This document shows positions 35,637-48,566 of a stretch of DNA of 64,000 nucleotides, piece by piece. The stretch covers positions 4,278,001-4,342,000 of the forward strand of contig CM065652.1 of the NCBI GenBank assembly GCA_033220425.1. The letters are read 5' to 3'. A program made the position numbers and the translations under genes. The stretch comes from Lepraria neglecta (Eukaryota > Ascomycota > Lecanoromycetes > Lecanorales > Stereocaulaceae). The notes beneath the pieces were generated by a model, which was not told where the DNA came from, made no database searches, and saw only the letters and a list, made by a program, of their open reading frames with translations. Numbering within the stretch: position 1 is the stretch's first letter; every line of letters begins with the position of its first letter.

Positions 35637-36321
35637 ACAAGGCATATAACCCACGAACACGTGTAACTGTGATGCTCTAAATGAGTGCATAGATATCATA
35701 CAAGCAATGAATGAAATCTAGATAAGTAGCGTAGGAAAAAAGGAAGAAAGAGAAAGAAATAGCTATTTAAAGCTGTCGCATTGTTCCTTATCATTCGCCT
35801 ACGTTCTGAGGTTGTCTTTTCAATAATGAAAAGCATCAATCTCCACGATAGGTTTGTCAGTATCGGTATGAATGGTCAGTAGCAGTGAGTACCTGGTTGA
35901 AGGTAGTTGAAGGCCTAGCCACTTTGTTGGTTTTAGCTCAAAGCGGGTCTTTACCCGATTAGGTAAAATTCCTTATCCACTATGGCCTTGACCGGAACTC
36001 ACAACGCAGTCACCACTTTCATTCGCTCCATTTCAAGAATTTCCCACAGTCTTTCCCTCTACTTGGTCAACGTCAACCGCGAGATCAGAGATCACTCGTT
36101 TGCGTCTCTACCTTCGCTATGTCAGTATTGAGGATTAATCAATCGTTCGTTAATACCGCTCACCTTCCGTGAACGTTTGCTACCAAAGAAGTCTTAACCA
36201 CCACCGGATGTCCGGCGTCCAAGGCCAACATCAGCTCCTGCTTGAGATAAGCTCTCTTAAATAGCTACACACCTCATCCTCATACCTCTACAAGCTCGCT
36301 TCCAAGCTTCACAACTCCGCA
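35637..36321. other. intergenic region upstream of the TRP/FLC gene
   Basis: About 0.7 kb with no gene. It should contain the 3' untranslated region of the BTB gene and the promoter of the membrane protein; no repeat seen. Confidence 0.4.
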
Positions 36322-39185
36322 ATGGCTCTCACGCGATCCGGCCCCATGGGCGGTTCCTGGTCGGGCGTTCTAGTCCTCCTGGTGTCACTACTCTCGCTCA
36401 TAGATTTCACCTACTCCGAGAACGACCAATATGTACAGACGACAAATAGCGCTGGACAAACGGTATACCTTGCCGATAATAGGAAACCATCACTCTATAC
36501 ACAGAATTTCGGGGATTGCTTGGGGAGCTCCCTGATCAACGTTACGCGTTTCGATGCTGCATACTACGCAGACAACATGACGGTTCTTTTCCACTTGGAG
36601 GGCAACACAAACGTGGCCAATGAGAGCATCATGAGTACATGCATACGAACTTCCAATCCTTGACAGTCTGACTGAAGTCATTTAGTGTACATTGGCGTCT
36701 TTGCGTACGGCGAGTCGCGATTCGACCTCACCTTCAATCCATGCAACGCACAGATATACAGGTATGCGGGTGCTGTTTCCCACTACTAGATACAAGACTG
36801 ACGCTGCATAGTCTCTGCCCCATGAATCGAAGTGTACCCATCTCCGCCTATGGCATTATCCCAGTCGATCAATCCGACGTCGCAGGCATTCCTCCAATTG
36901 CACTCACCATACCTGACTTCGAGGGCCAAGCAATCCTGCGTATCTTCGGCAACTCAACAGAAACAGAAATTGGTTGCTACTCAGCAGTGGTCACAAATGG
37001 GGCTACTTTCTCGCATCCTTCGTCAGTAGGAACCGTGTTGGGACTCTTCACACTGGTGGCTTCAATCGCATCATTCGCCACAACAGTCTACGGGAGCCAC
37101 ATACCAACCATGCGAATGCACTATGCGCATTCGCTTTCAATTTTTGTGGTCTTCGCCGTCCTCCATCATGTCTTCTTCACGGGCGCGCTGTCGATGAATT
37201 GGCCCAGCGTACTCGCTTCATGGTGGAGCAACTTCGCTTGGAGCGCGGGAATGATTTACAGCGAGTCAATGCAGAACAGCATCAACCAGCTCATTGGCAG
37301 CAACAAAGGCAACACCAGCATTGTTGGAGCAGCAAGCTCAGGATCGTCGGCCAATGACCTCGGTGGTGGCTACCAAATCTCCCAAATCTACAAACGAGCA
37401 AGTGCTCACAATATATATCGGCGATTCACAGAGTCACCGGAGGACCAATTCAATCTGCTCAGGACGAGGAATATTGAAGAACATATCGCCAAAAGAGCGT
37501 TAGCGAACTCTTCCAATGGCTTCTCATATTACGGATCTCCTGTCAAGCCCGGTCTACCAATTCCAGGCAACTTCTCTGGCTTTGCAGGCACACTTTCCGA
37601 ACAGAGCATTCCAGCTTCGAACGCCTTCATGACTGGTTTCCTCTGGTTTCTGATCCTTATCTCCCTTGTCTGTGCTTCAATCATCGCATTCAAATGGATT
37701 TTGGAAGGATTGAGCAAGAAGAATCTGATCAAAACGGAAAGACTTGGGCACTTCAGAGCTCATTGGCTCGCCTACACTGCCCAAGCTGCCCTTCGCGCTA
37801 TATTCATTGGGTTCTTCATGATGATGTTCCTGACTATGTTTGAGTTTACATACAAAGGGTCTGCTGGAGTCATTGCTATCGCCGCTCTCGTCTTCATTGT
37901 CTTCCTAGTCGGCATGATGGGCATCGCTAGCTATGCTTGCTTCTACCGGCTTCGCTTTGGCCACTACGAATCAGTTCCAGACAGAGTGCATTTCGAGAAG
38001 ACGAAAGCATTTGGGCCCATCCCGTGGTACGGGCTCGAGCTTGAGAGCCATAGGTCCGAGAAATCTAAGCAAAAAGTTTCTACTGGCTCACTGCCTTGGT
38101 GGAGGGTCCGCTACGTCGATGAAGATCCTCAACGGCTTGAAGTGCATCAGGACGAGGATTACACACAGAGATTCGGCTGGTTATCTGCACGCTTCCGAAG
38201 AACAAGATGGTGGTTCTTTGCCTTTTGGTTGATTTACGAGTTTGTACGTGCATGCTTCTATGGAGGGGCTGCCGGTCAACCTCTAACTCAGGTCTTTGGC
38301 TTGCTCGTCGTGGAAATCATCGCTCTAATAGCGATCGTCTTGTTGAGACCTTTCGAGGGTGCTCGTCTCAATGCTCTTATGGTCTACCTACTCGGATTTA
38401 GCAAGGTCGCCACCGTCGCCTTGTCCGCAGCCTTCGACGAACGCTTCAACCTGGCACGAATTACGACGACAGTCATCGGTGTTGTTATCATCGTCATTCA
38501 AGGCATACTCACCATCATTCTCATGATTGCCATTGTCATCGGCGCCATCTCGAGCTACATGTCCCTGACCCGCAATCACGAGAACTTCAGACCTCGCAAA
38601 TGGGAAAACATTCGCCAACGCTACTTTGCTCACTTAGAGAAGTCCGCACCTGATATCCCGCCGCCACCGCCACCACCACCAGAAGCGCCCAAAGGACCCT
38701 ATTTCAATGTCATGTCTGTTCGACGTCAGACCAAGATCGAAGACGAGGACGAAGACTTTATTGGTAGCGTCCACGATCCGATGGGTTCACGCACCTCTGT
38801 AGCCGGCACAGCAACCGCTCCTCATACTGCTCAGGCTAGCCGAGCAAACAGTATGCGATCTCAGCTTGACAGCTCACACACCAACGTACCATTCGGAGCG
38901 CGTGTTCACCGAGCCAGCTGGAGCACTCGCGACTTGAACAGCTACAATGACAACAGCAATCGCAATTCACGCCTTGATTTCAGCAATCGCAACTCCCGGA
39001 TCTGGAGCTCGTCGGGTCTTCCCACCAAGGCCAGTGATGGAAGCCTAAGAGAGAACGGACAGCGGAGAGCGAGAACGCCAATAAAGACTGAGGGCGGATT
39101 GGACGTGAAGAAGTCGAGGCATGGCAAGGAGAGGGAAGATGTGCTGAATGAGAGAGAGAGCGAGGAGCAAGCGGAGACCAGATAA
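36322..39185 (+). CDS. TRP-like ion channel / flavin carrier (FLC) family membrane protein
   Basis: Members have an ML-like lumenal domain followed by a TRP-like channel domain and act at the ER, vacuole or plasma membrane in calcium and cell-wall homeostasis. Exons are 36322-36634, 36686-36761 and 36812-39185 (920 aa). A signal peptide (SGVLVLLVSLLSLIDFTYS) precedes the N-terminal domain with paired cysteines (GDCLGSSLINVTRFDA, FNPCNAQIYSLCPMNRSV). About nine to ten membrane segments follow, for example VLGLFTLVASIASFATTVYG, FLWFLILISLVCASIIAF, ALVFIVFLVGMMGIASYA and VIGVVIIVIQGILTIILMIA. The polyproline run (PPPPPPPPE) marks the start of a cytosolic tail rich in Ser and Asn with basic patches. 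Introns are in canonical positions with good signals. Confidence 0.9.
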
Positions 39186-42100
39186 TGAAAGGGACTTCGG
39201 TCACCATGGCCATTACGACTTCATGAATACCTACGATCCTATACCGCCATATCGTATCGGGCAAATGTGAGTCCCGAGCAGCCATATTTCAAAAATTCAG
39301 ATTGGGATCTTGTTTCTACGACCACTGTCCCTTTCCGCTCGTTTGTCTCCTAAAGACCTCAGACCGGCGGTAATTTCTTTCCCAGATTGGATGCCGCACA
39401 GATGATAGACCTCATCATCAGCATGGTGCGCAGGTGTCTCCAGGGCACAGCTTCACGGGTATTGGGTCAGCGCTTTCTACTTATTGGTTCTCGTCACTAC
39501 CAAGCGGAGGAAGTTGCATGCATGCAACATGCTTGTTTGTTAGAATGCCCCCATGACTTTCATGCTGCTTTCAATGACGGTGAAACGATGTAGGCAGATA
39601 GATAACATAGATGGATCCAATTATTGATATGCCTACATATTACTGCCTTGAAATCTTATACCTGTTTGCTCTGTCAGACTCCGGACACCCACTTACCCAC
39701 CGAAAGACCATTCATTTCCTGCATGCTAGAGTGGCTTTGGTATTTATAGGGATAAGATAGCTCGCACACAGAGCTTGGCTGGTTGAACGAATTTTCTCAT
39801 CTCATAATCGCATTTCATTTTGTATATTGGCTAGTTGGCTGGCTGGCTGGATTTCTACTCAGTAGTCAAGACAAAGAAACATTCAATTCTCTCATCTCAT
39901 GCCCACCCTTCCTCATCCCTAAACGTGACAGAGTAGAATAGATGTGATCGTACCCATCAACGTTTCCAAGGGTCTCATCCACCATACCCTCCCATACTGC
40001 CTCTCAGCCGCTCAAGCCTCTACCATCCCTGCCGGTGTCGACCCAACTCAACCCAACACAGCTCCCCGTATCGCCACCCACCCGCCTTATCAATCCGATA
40101 ACGACTTTGATATTGACTATCTCCTTAGCTGCGACAAATACTCTACACGCGGTCATCACAGCATGACGATGAGGCGCTTTGCCTATTTGAGGTTTCTTTC
40201 TTTGAGCGGTGGTTGGACCTCACTTCATGCCAGAGTACGACGTGTATGAGTGGTGATATACCAGACGTGATGTGTGCTGGTAGGGTGGGTATGTGCAGAG
40301 GTCTTGCTATTGGAGGGGTCGGTTTGGCAGTAGTTGATATGAGGCAGCTCAGAGGGAAGAGATGGGAGGGTAGTATGGGTGGATGGCATTGAGGCGCACG
40401 GGTCTCCTCTTGACATCTTCACTCATGGAGAGAGATCCTAACGTTGCATACTCGCTAAGGACTGTGTATGTCAAGTAACATACATAATCGGAAAGAAAAC
40501 TAGTATTCTTGCAATTAGTAATCTTGTAATAATGCATTAAGCAGACGTTACAACAAGCGGTCAGAAAATTCTTGAGACCAAGCGAAGGAAAAGCATGACC
40601 GAGGAGAAGATTCGCAGGCAGAAATCATTGGAAGGCTAAACGAACTATGGAGATGGCAATCACGAATATGCCATGACTACAAGCGAGCGAAGAAGTTTCT
40701 CGTAAGCATTGCCCGTTTAGATTTTTCATCCCCCGAGCGTGCAGAAGAAGTTCCGAAGTCAGAGTATCGGAAGAGAAGTGTGCTGAAGTAGGAAAGCTAT
40801 AGATGTGGGTAGGCAAGGATGTCCGAAAACGTTATTTTAAACGAGTCCTGGTTTTCGAATATCGGAAGGTAGTTCTTGGTCAAAGCTCTGGAGCGTGCCG
40901 TTCTACCTGCTGGAGACGGATATGGAGAAGGAAGAGGCCTGGCTTATTATGAGTACTGGATAGTAGAGATAAAGCTCACGAACTGTGATGGGCGATGAAT
41001 TGAGCGTTTTTAAGGCATTCGCTTTTTGATGATTAGCCCTGCAGACGTAGCTTCGAGCTCAGAGCAGCTGCAGTAGAGTTCCTGCAGTCAGCCCTAACAA
41101 GAGGGGAAATGGGCGGGACATGAGGCTTAAAATTCCCCTGGCGGGCATTGCAGCGAGTCTCCTTGATTGTGTATGGGGAACGCTCCGCGGGCAATCCCAT
41201 ATCTGGGCAATTGATCGACCATTTGGGGGTGGGCGTGGAAAGAGTATGTCTCTGGCAGAGACATTTCGTGGTGCAGGTCTTGCATGCCCACAGAATTAAG
41301 CAGTCAGGAGCAGAGATGGCAGTCAGAAATGTATCCCGGTTAATAATGTGCACTTGGCCCATTTGGGGGTTCCACGGAGAGGTGCAGTGAAAGCGCAGCC
41401 GAGATGTCCACTTTTGGAATTCCATGCAATGGTAAAGACCATAGTCTAGCCGAACTGCCCTTTTTGGCATTCCACAAAACGACGAGAACGACGGCCATCA
41501 TCAGCCAAGCCGTTTTCCCGAGTGCCCTGCATGATCTACATTGCCGACCCATTCGCGTGAAACGATTCGATCAAGAAGTGAGGTTTCAGACGTTCAAGAC
41601 TTTTTTGACAGTTGAGATCCTAGATGCTTGACCGTGACCCAGATCTCGGCAATCTTCAAGAATGACTATGCCAAAAGAAGAGCACGACGGAGTAGATTCA
41701 AAAATGAGCATTGTAGTCCTTGCCCTAATGTTGAAGAGGAAAGTGCTTTCTATGATTCCATCATTGGTCACGTTTGATCATGGGAAAAAAACACTCGCTA
41801 TGACCTCCAAAGTTAGATTGCTGAGGGGCACGGTGCTGCATCTGGAACACCTTCGGTATCTGTGGACGTTCGATTAGAATTATGTGGTGTATCTGCGGTC
41901 GTCATCGTTTCATGAGCTTCTTCAGAATGGTTGCAGCGCCCTGTCTAGCCGCTCCATTCAGATTGCAGCGACTTTTGGACTCCTGGCGTGTTGAGTATTC
42001 GCAACGTACCAACTAGGAAGTTGGTGGAGCCTCATCGCTCTGCACGTGTCCATGAAGTACACTGACCTGGCATTATTGTGCCATGGAAAGTCGACTAAAA

Positions 42101-44266
42101 GAAACAGATTCGGTCGATAGCAGTTGGGAGGCTTGCTCGGATCGGGTGCGCACAATGACAGTGGGAAAAACGGCCAAGCGAGTCTGATATCAGATGAAGC
42201 AAAAGGAAGGATTATTAGAAGAATCCGAAGGATTATCATCAGCCTCTGCCGTTAGTCAGGAGAAGCTTCCAGCCAGAGTCTCCTCTCAGGAAACATGCTG
42301 GATCAAGGTAGTGTCGCGCATGAACGACGACCACTGCAACTAGTTGTGATTACAGGATCCGGCATCGACTTTGACAGCTGTACTACGGCCTCGGGCTTTC
42401 TGATGAGTGGTCAGAAGACTTGTTGGTGACTTTTGGTGACGGACTCCGCACAAGCGGTTGGAGATTGGGAACGCCCAGCAAATAGGCCATGTGTCGGCAT
42501 TTGGTTTGGCAAGGTGCAACTAGGAACAGCGCAGTGGGACTTGGTTATTGGATGTGGATGTTCGGCAGGATCTGCAAGCCACTGCTCAAGTTAAACGTCT
42601 CCTCAACAATTGTTACCCATGGCCGTTGATGTTGCAGTGACGATCGCTGACCCGCCCGTTGCTGACATCCCTGGAATTTCGGGAGATTCGTCGCAGGGAT
42701 CTTCTGGAAGCCTAGTCGTCGGGATCCCGGGAAAGCACTCCCTGTGCCAGTTAGGCGCGGCCTCCTAAGCTAAAAGTGGTCGACGCCGATAGCGTGGGCG
42801 GGTCCTGAATACTGACTCTTGTAGGATGGTGCTAGAGGTGCTACTGCCGGGTCACAGGCTAGAGGTGGTGTGGCAAATAGGTAGGAAGAGTAGCGGATTG
42901 TGCACGGTCGGTTTCTCAGGACGATGGGGGTTGGTTCGTGTGGGCATCGTGGACCCCGTGGGGCGAAAAAGCACGCATGATGCATCATGGCGATCGACGT
43001 GATTCAAGGACGATCAGCCGGCCGGCGGGAGATTGCTTCCCAGATGCTAATAGCTCCTTAAGGGCACATAAGCCCCCCTAGAGTCCTTAGAGTAACTGCC
43101 AAAAGCGGACCAGCCTGTGCTGGAAAGTGCAGATCCAGAGGCCTAGAAGAGGCCCGGGAAAGACCTCCTGAGCTGTGGGACTCTTGGCAACAGTGAGCTT
43201 TGCTGGATGTAGGTACCGATACTCTCGGAGTACCTGAGCAACACAAAGAACACAACCACTTTGTTTCTTTTTCTTTTTTTTTGCCACCCTAGCGCACCTT
43301 CCTTTTCTCCACGCCCCCATGCCGTCACACACTGTCAGCAAGCCATGGTCTGATTGGAGGAAATTCAAGCGAACCCAAATCCAACATTCCTAGACCCTGT
43401 CACCCCGAGGTACCTTGGGTCCCACACGCAAACCTCGCACCATTCTTGACGCGCGCCTCCTCTCCTTGGAAGAAGCCGTGAATAATCTGAATAATCGTTG
43501 ACGTTTTCTGTAGAGGCAGGAAAGATCGTTGGATGATCGCCCGGAAGCAGGGACAAGGTTAGATTACTGGGGCGAGATCATCCTGAACACCCTGAACACC
43601 ACGAGGTTACTACTGGGTGTCAGGGCGGCCGGTGGAACGTCCTGCTGGGCGTGTTAGCTTCAACTCTGAAGAGCACCTTCTTCCTAACCGAGACACTCAG
43701 GACTGCCAGACACTGCGATCACAGATACTACTTACCCCAATTCACACCAATACCCCTTGTTCCAGCAAAGAAGGAAGTGATTGACCGCACACCATCTCAT
43801 ATTCGTTCCTCGGGAGCACGTTGAAGATCTGGCGTGGAGCGTTGTCTAGCATCCCGGAGCTCTAGTAATTCGGCACAGCTGTTCCCAGCTCACTTGACAC
43901 TACGCTTGCTGCTACATGTAGATCCTCGAGATCGATAGCAAAGCAGCCTCCTCCGCCTCATTTAGAGGACTTTCCGGTGTTTGTGGAAGCACATGAAAAC
44001 CGGCGGACCCACCGTCTATGGCTTTCACGCTTTAGGACTACTTTTAATCCTTGTAAGCTTGTTCGCTTTCTTCCATCACTCATTCATCATCATCATGCAG
44101 CTATTCTTGTTTTCTGGACCTACCACCCCCAGACCTCGCATTACATGCGAAATGCGCAATGGCCTTATCATCAAAGTACTTTGTTATTTGGGGCCTTCTA
44201 CTGTTCTGCATTTGCATCTGCATATTTCTGTGAGCTTTTGACTGATGCGCTCAACGTCTTAAAGAC
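39186..44266. other. 5-kb gene-poor region upstream of the C2H2 regulator
   Basis: No protein-coding gene is supported on either strand. Small features are a (GGCT)n-like run at about 39826-39850, a poly-T tract at about 43260-43281 and paired GCATGC motifs near 39515. The long spacer probably includes the promoter and leader of the regulator at 44267. Genes for regulators in filamentous fungi often have such extended upstream regions. A diverged, silent gene or long non-coding RNA cannot be excluded from sequence alone. Confidence 0.35.
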
Positions 44267-45405
44267 ATGAATCTGTCGAATCTGGTAAATAGAGCAGCTC
44301 AACCTTCTTCTTCCACCCCGCAAAGATCGAGTCAACACGTCCAACACCCTCACGTCCGCCTTCAACATAATTCGAGGCAAGATATGGCAACTGCCCTCAC
44401 TGCGAGCCCATACATCAGCCAGTCGCCAGTGTACACACGACCACCTCATCCTCCGCCTTCACCACCAGTCGACCCTAACAGCCTTCGAACCTTGCCGTCC
44501 ATCCAAAGCTTGATCGGTATGGATGTGTCTCCATCCAGTCAGGAGCAGCAATGTTTGTCCCCTCTAATCTTCTCGTAACTGTGAAGCTTATGTCTATAGC
44601 AGTGGAGGCAGAAGCGCAGCAGCCTATGAACCAGCAACCACCCTCAGGGGGAGAGCATCAAAACACAGGCCACCGACCGCAGAACTACGGTCCGCCAACC
44701 GTGAGCAACCCTAATGCAGTACCGCCATCACCTCCAATTGATCCACAGCTTGGTTTTGACGTTCGCCACCAGTCTCCCTCTGCAACTTCTTCCCACTCGT
44801 CAACGTCTGCGCCGCAGTACTTTGGGAGCGCAATTAACAACATTGAGCCCCACCAACAGCGCCAGGCTCGCGGCCCGCCATCGTCCCACCCTGGAAATTC
44901 CATGCCTTTACATCCATCGGAATCGCCATACCAGAATTCCCCATACCCCCCGTCTCCTTCGGCAACATCGAACTACTCGTATCCTTCTCCAGCTCATCCA
45001 AACCCCACAGGTGGCCCGCCATCGTTGTACTATCAGCGGCCGCTTCCAAACAACTTTCCGCCACCAAACATCCCCAACGCTGTCAACTCTCCAATGGCTA
45101 ACTCCCAGGATGACTCCCCGATAGATCCGAACAACCCCAATCAATTCCAGCGCCAGCATCATCACTACATTGCGCGGTCTTCTTCGACGAATTTTACTGG
45201 CCAATCGCAAGACAGATACGTCTGCTCAGTGTGCAACAAGGCGTTTTCTAGACCATCCAGTCTCAGGATCCACAGCCATTCGCATACCGGGGAAAAGCCA
45301 TTCCAATGTCCCCACAAGGAATGTGGAAAAGCATTTAGCGTCAGGAGCAACATGAAGAGGCACGAGCGAGGTTGTCATGGCGGTTCAAGTCCCGGGAGTA
45401 CATAA
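44267..45405 (+). CDS. mtfA: C2H2 zinc-finger transcription factor, MtfA-like
   Basis: MtfA in aspergilli is a nuclear regulator of secondary metabolism and development. Exons are 44267-44552 and 44600-45405 (363 aa) with a 47-bp intron (GTTTGT donor, TCTATAG acceptor) that keeps frame ([13 protein letters not shown]). The start [12 protein letters not shown] and the motif [20 protein letters not shown] resemble the N-terminus I remember for MtfA. The middle is Pro/Ser/Gln-rich and disordered. Two adjacent C2H2 fingers lie near the C-terminus, about residues 303-355: [20 protein letters not shown] and [20 protein letters not shown], with the linker HTGEKP between them, ending [11 protein letters not shown]. 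Being a fungal two-finger protein is certain; orthology to MtfA is from memory of the motif layout. Confidence 0.85.
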
Positions 45406-47868
45406 GGTTTCAGCATGTTGGAAAATGCTTGCAGGTTGCACACGATTCAAATCAACGTAAATACTACGATTGGCCATGACTTGTCTATTTTGATGGCTGG
45501 GCGCATTCCCAAAATGCACGATGTTTCTCTATACCCTGTGTGCATCACGAAGGCGTTTTCGAGAAAGCGATTACGAAAAGGACTCCAAAGAAACCTTAGA
45601 GCTGAGTTTGGGATCATATGTCTGAAAGGAGGTTTCTCTTACACCTGCCAGGCATTGTACGTTGCTGGTCCCATGTCATAAAAGCTAAAAGCTATGGTCT
45701 AGAGCTACCATCAAATCGATACATCTGCACATGTTATGCATACCCAGCTCGTCCAGCATGGGAACTAACTTCTCTGGCTTTTACGTACTTCTTAATGAGA
45801 GCGTGACGACTTTACGCACACACTACCTGTCAGAGCCGCATAGCTTTTCCGTGTGTCGGCACCTTGCGTCACACATATGCAAATTTCATGCAATGCACAG
45901 ACTTCCCACATTCGAATCTTCAAGCTGTCCTTGTCAAAAAGTACCGAGGTCCCCAAGCGTGCTCTCCCTTGGGATGGCCTGGACTCACTTTGCTTCTCGA
46001 AGCCACATGTTTTCTGTTGGGAAGGAGCTTGCTTCGAGAGATAGCAATTGTCTCTCCATGCTCGCTTGGGCGGCTCCGTGCGTAAGGACCACGGAGTCGT
46101 GGGAGGTACTCCCACTCACATGTGGAGCTTCATGGCCATGAAGATTGAGCCGCGAGACCCTGTCGTCCATAATAATAAAGATCTGGTGCGCCACCTTATT
46201 TTTCTTTGCGTAGCACCAACCACTATTATACCGCTAGCTGCTCCCCCGTCACCGCTATGGAGCTTCACAAGGATAGCATCAGAGCCGCAGAACATTTTCA
46301 CTCTGGTTACAATCGGGTCTTCTCGGCTGGTACCCTTACTGTGCTCAGCGCTTCGACACTTGCCACGTTTGTCAACGGTGGATTGCGAAGCCTGTTGAGT
46401 CAGAATCAGACTAGCACTTCCTCTATCCGAATCATCCATCTCCACCAAGCCAAGTCTGTCACCAGCAGTGCTTGCGAACTACTCAAAAAAGGAAACTCCA
46501 TCAGAAACAAGCCATCCAGAGCCGCGTTTGGAATGATATACCATCTCCCTGCACAATCAACAAGCCTTTCTCAACGCACAGCCCCTCGGCGCTCGCAACA
46601 ATCAAAGATCGCCGTCCTCTGGCCCTTTGCCATATAGACGAGCTCTAGTTCGTTCTGCCCTTGCGCCTGAACCTTCGCATTCCATTGCTGATCTATCTTG
46701 TCATCCTTTTAAACATTGAAACATCTGGCTCCGGCTTCGGTCTCCCGCACCTTCTCGCACATCACAAACTTCGTCCCAACATAGCCAAATCTTCCCAACG
46801 TGGCGAACATGGCTAACTACTACGGTGCGAGGGTTCTCAACCGACCCTTTCCCGATCCTTAAAAGATCGCGTAAAACGGGAAAGGAAACAGGTCAATAGG
46901 GCCATGTTAGTCATGCAAGTTTGACATCGTCGATTGAACTTTGCGCTACATACCCTCGAACCTACAGCGGCCTTGGCAACGGGCCTCTTACATGCTCAAA
47001 AAAACAAAATGCATACACGTGCGAAGAAACTTTTCGGAAGAGGGAGTGCTGATGAAGTTCGGCTGAACATGGTGATCAAACGCTGGCAGAGTCGTTCTGG
47101 CTATAGCGTCACGAAAGGGGAAAAAAGGGAACGGGAGACTGGATGCGAATACGATGAATAGGAGCAATCGCAGGGAAGAAGAAAGGAATAAGAATACAGA
47201 GGCCTCTGGGAGATAGGTATGGCAAGGTAAAGGTGTTTTGCTATGTTTTAGGTTCGTACAAACGGCCAGCATCATCGCAGCTGGGCCTAGTACTACGACC
47301 ACCATCGCAGTTTGGCCTACCCATCCAACCAGGACAGATGATTCACAGATGATTCACAGTCAATGCACCAGCCAAACGAAACAGATAGCATATTTCTCGA
47401 TAGAACAGCCAGCAGATGGAAGGACAGGCACTCAAGGCTCAAACAAATAATAATAATAATGATACATATATCGCCTCGATTAAAATTTTCAATACTCCCA
47501 GATCCCAGATACATATGTAAACAGACAGACAGACAGACAGACAAGGTCTGGCTCCCTTCATAGCCTTCATAGCTTGCGCTGTTTTCCTCGATCTAGCGGG
47601 TATAAATCCAACATGACAATGAGCATGACGAAGACGCGTGTCCAAACCAAAGAAATCCCTCCCATAGATAGCAGACCGAACCATTAGCATGTCCAACAGC
47701 GCCCGACACTTCGCTTCGCTGAGCTTGCATACAACATCGACGTACGTTCCGAGATAGGTGTTCAAACATGTCCTCCAGCGATATTTGACTAATGACTCCT
47801 CCAACTGCCACTCCAAACCTCCCGTCCTCACCTCTCACACTCCCACCACATCCACCCAACAAAGCTCA
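45406..47868. other. intergenic region with microsatellites
   Basis: No gene supported over 2.4 kb. Microsatellites are (TAA)n at about 47446-47460 and (ACAG)n at 47521-47544. Several frames stay open by chance but show no family signature. Confidence 0.4.
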
Positions 47869-48566
47869 TCACCGTCTCCCTCTTCCCGCCCCGGGCGGCC
47901 CCCTCCCATCAACCCTTCTCTCCAAGCCCTCCACCCTCGCCCTGAAACCCTTCACTATATCGCGTATGTGCCTAACCTTATCGAACTCAGTTTCCAGCTC
48001 GTCAATCTGTCTCAATATTTCTCTGAAGCGGGCGATCTCGGCGTCGGCGGCGGCGATGGAGGTTTGGGCGCGGCCGGATTGCGAGGAGACTGAGCGTTGG
48101 GTTTGTGCTGTGAGCTAGAAAGAGACGCATCAGTAGGCTGTCGCCGAATGTAGGGTGTGCAGCAGATTGAAGCGTATCAATCGAGAGATGGAAGGCCCAT
48201 AGGAGCTGCGATGTGAATTTTCTGCAATATAAGAATCCTCCGACCTACACTATCAACCCTCCCCTGAATCGCCCCCATCAATCTCTCAAAATGACTCCCC
48301 AACACAGCCAAGCTCCCCGCATCCAACAACAACCTGCCTCCCCCACCATGTGTTCCAGCTGAACTCGCCGCCCTGCTCGTACTCGCACTACTCCTCACAT
48401 GCCCCCGCCCACGACTCGACGCCGTACTATTCGCATAATGCGTATTCGAGCTCCCTCCAGCGCTGGAAAGAGCAATTTGCTGATGCTGGCGAAGAATAGC
48501 GAGCTCGGAAGCTGAGAGACCGAGCTGGGAGTCCGGGATTGAGGAGGGGAGGGTTGTTGTTGGCAT
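47869..48566 (-). CDS. coiled-coil protein, CNL1-like BLOC-1 subunit
   Basis: Two exons, 48249-48566 and 47869-48114, joined over a 134-bp intron (donor GTAGGT, acceptor TTTCTAG), 187 aa. The N-terminus has the pattern IPDSQLGLSASELAILRQHQ, followed by a Ser/Ala-rich linker. The conserved core is LLLDAGSLAVLGSHFERLMG, IQGRVDSLTAQTQRSVSSQS and ADAEIARFREILRQIDELET, ending EFDKVRHIRDIVKGFRARVE, which is predicted coiled coil. This layout agrees with what I recall of fungal Cnl1, a subunit of the BLOC-1 complex in endosomal sorting. The family is short and poorly conserved, so the name is moderate in certainty while the gene itself is well supported. Confidence 0.7.
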
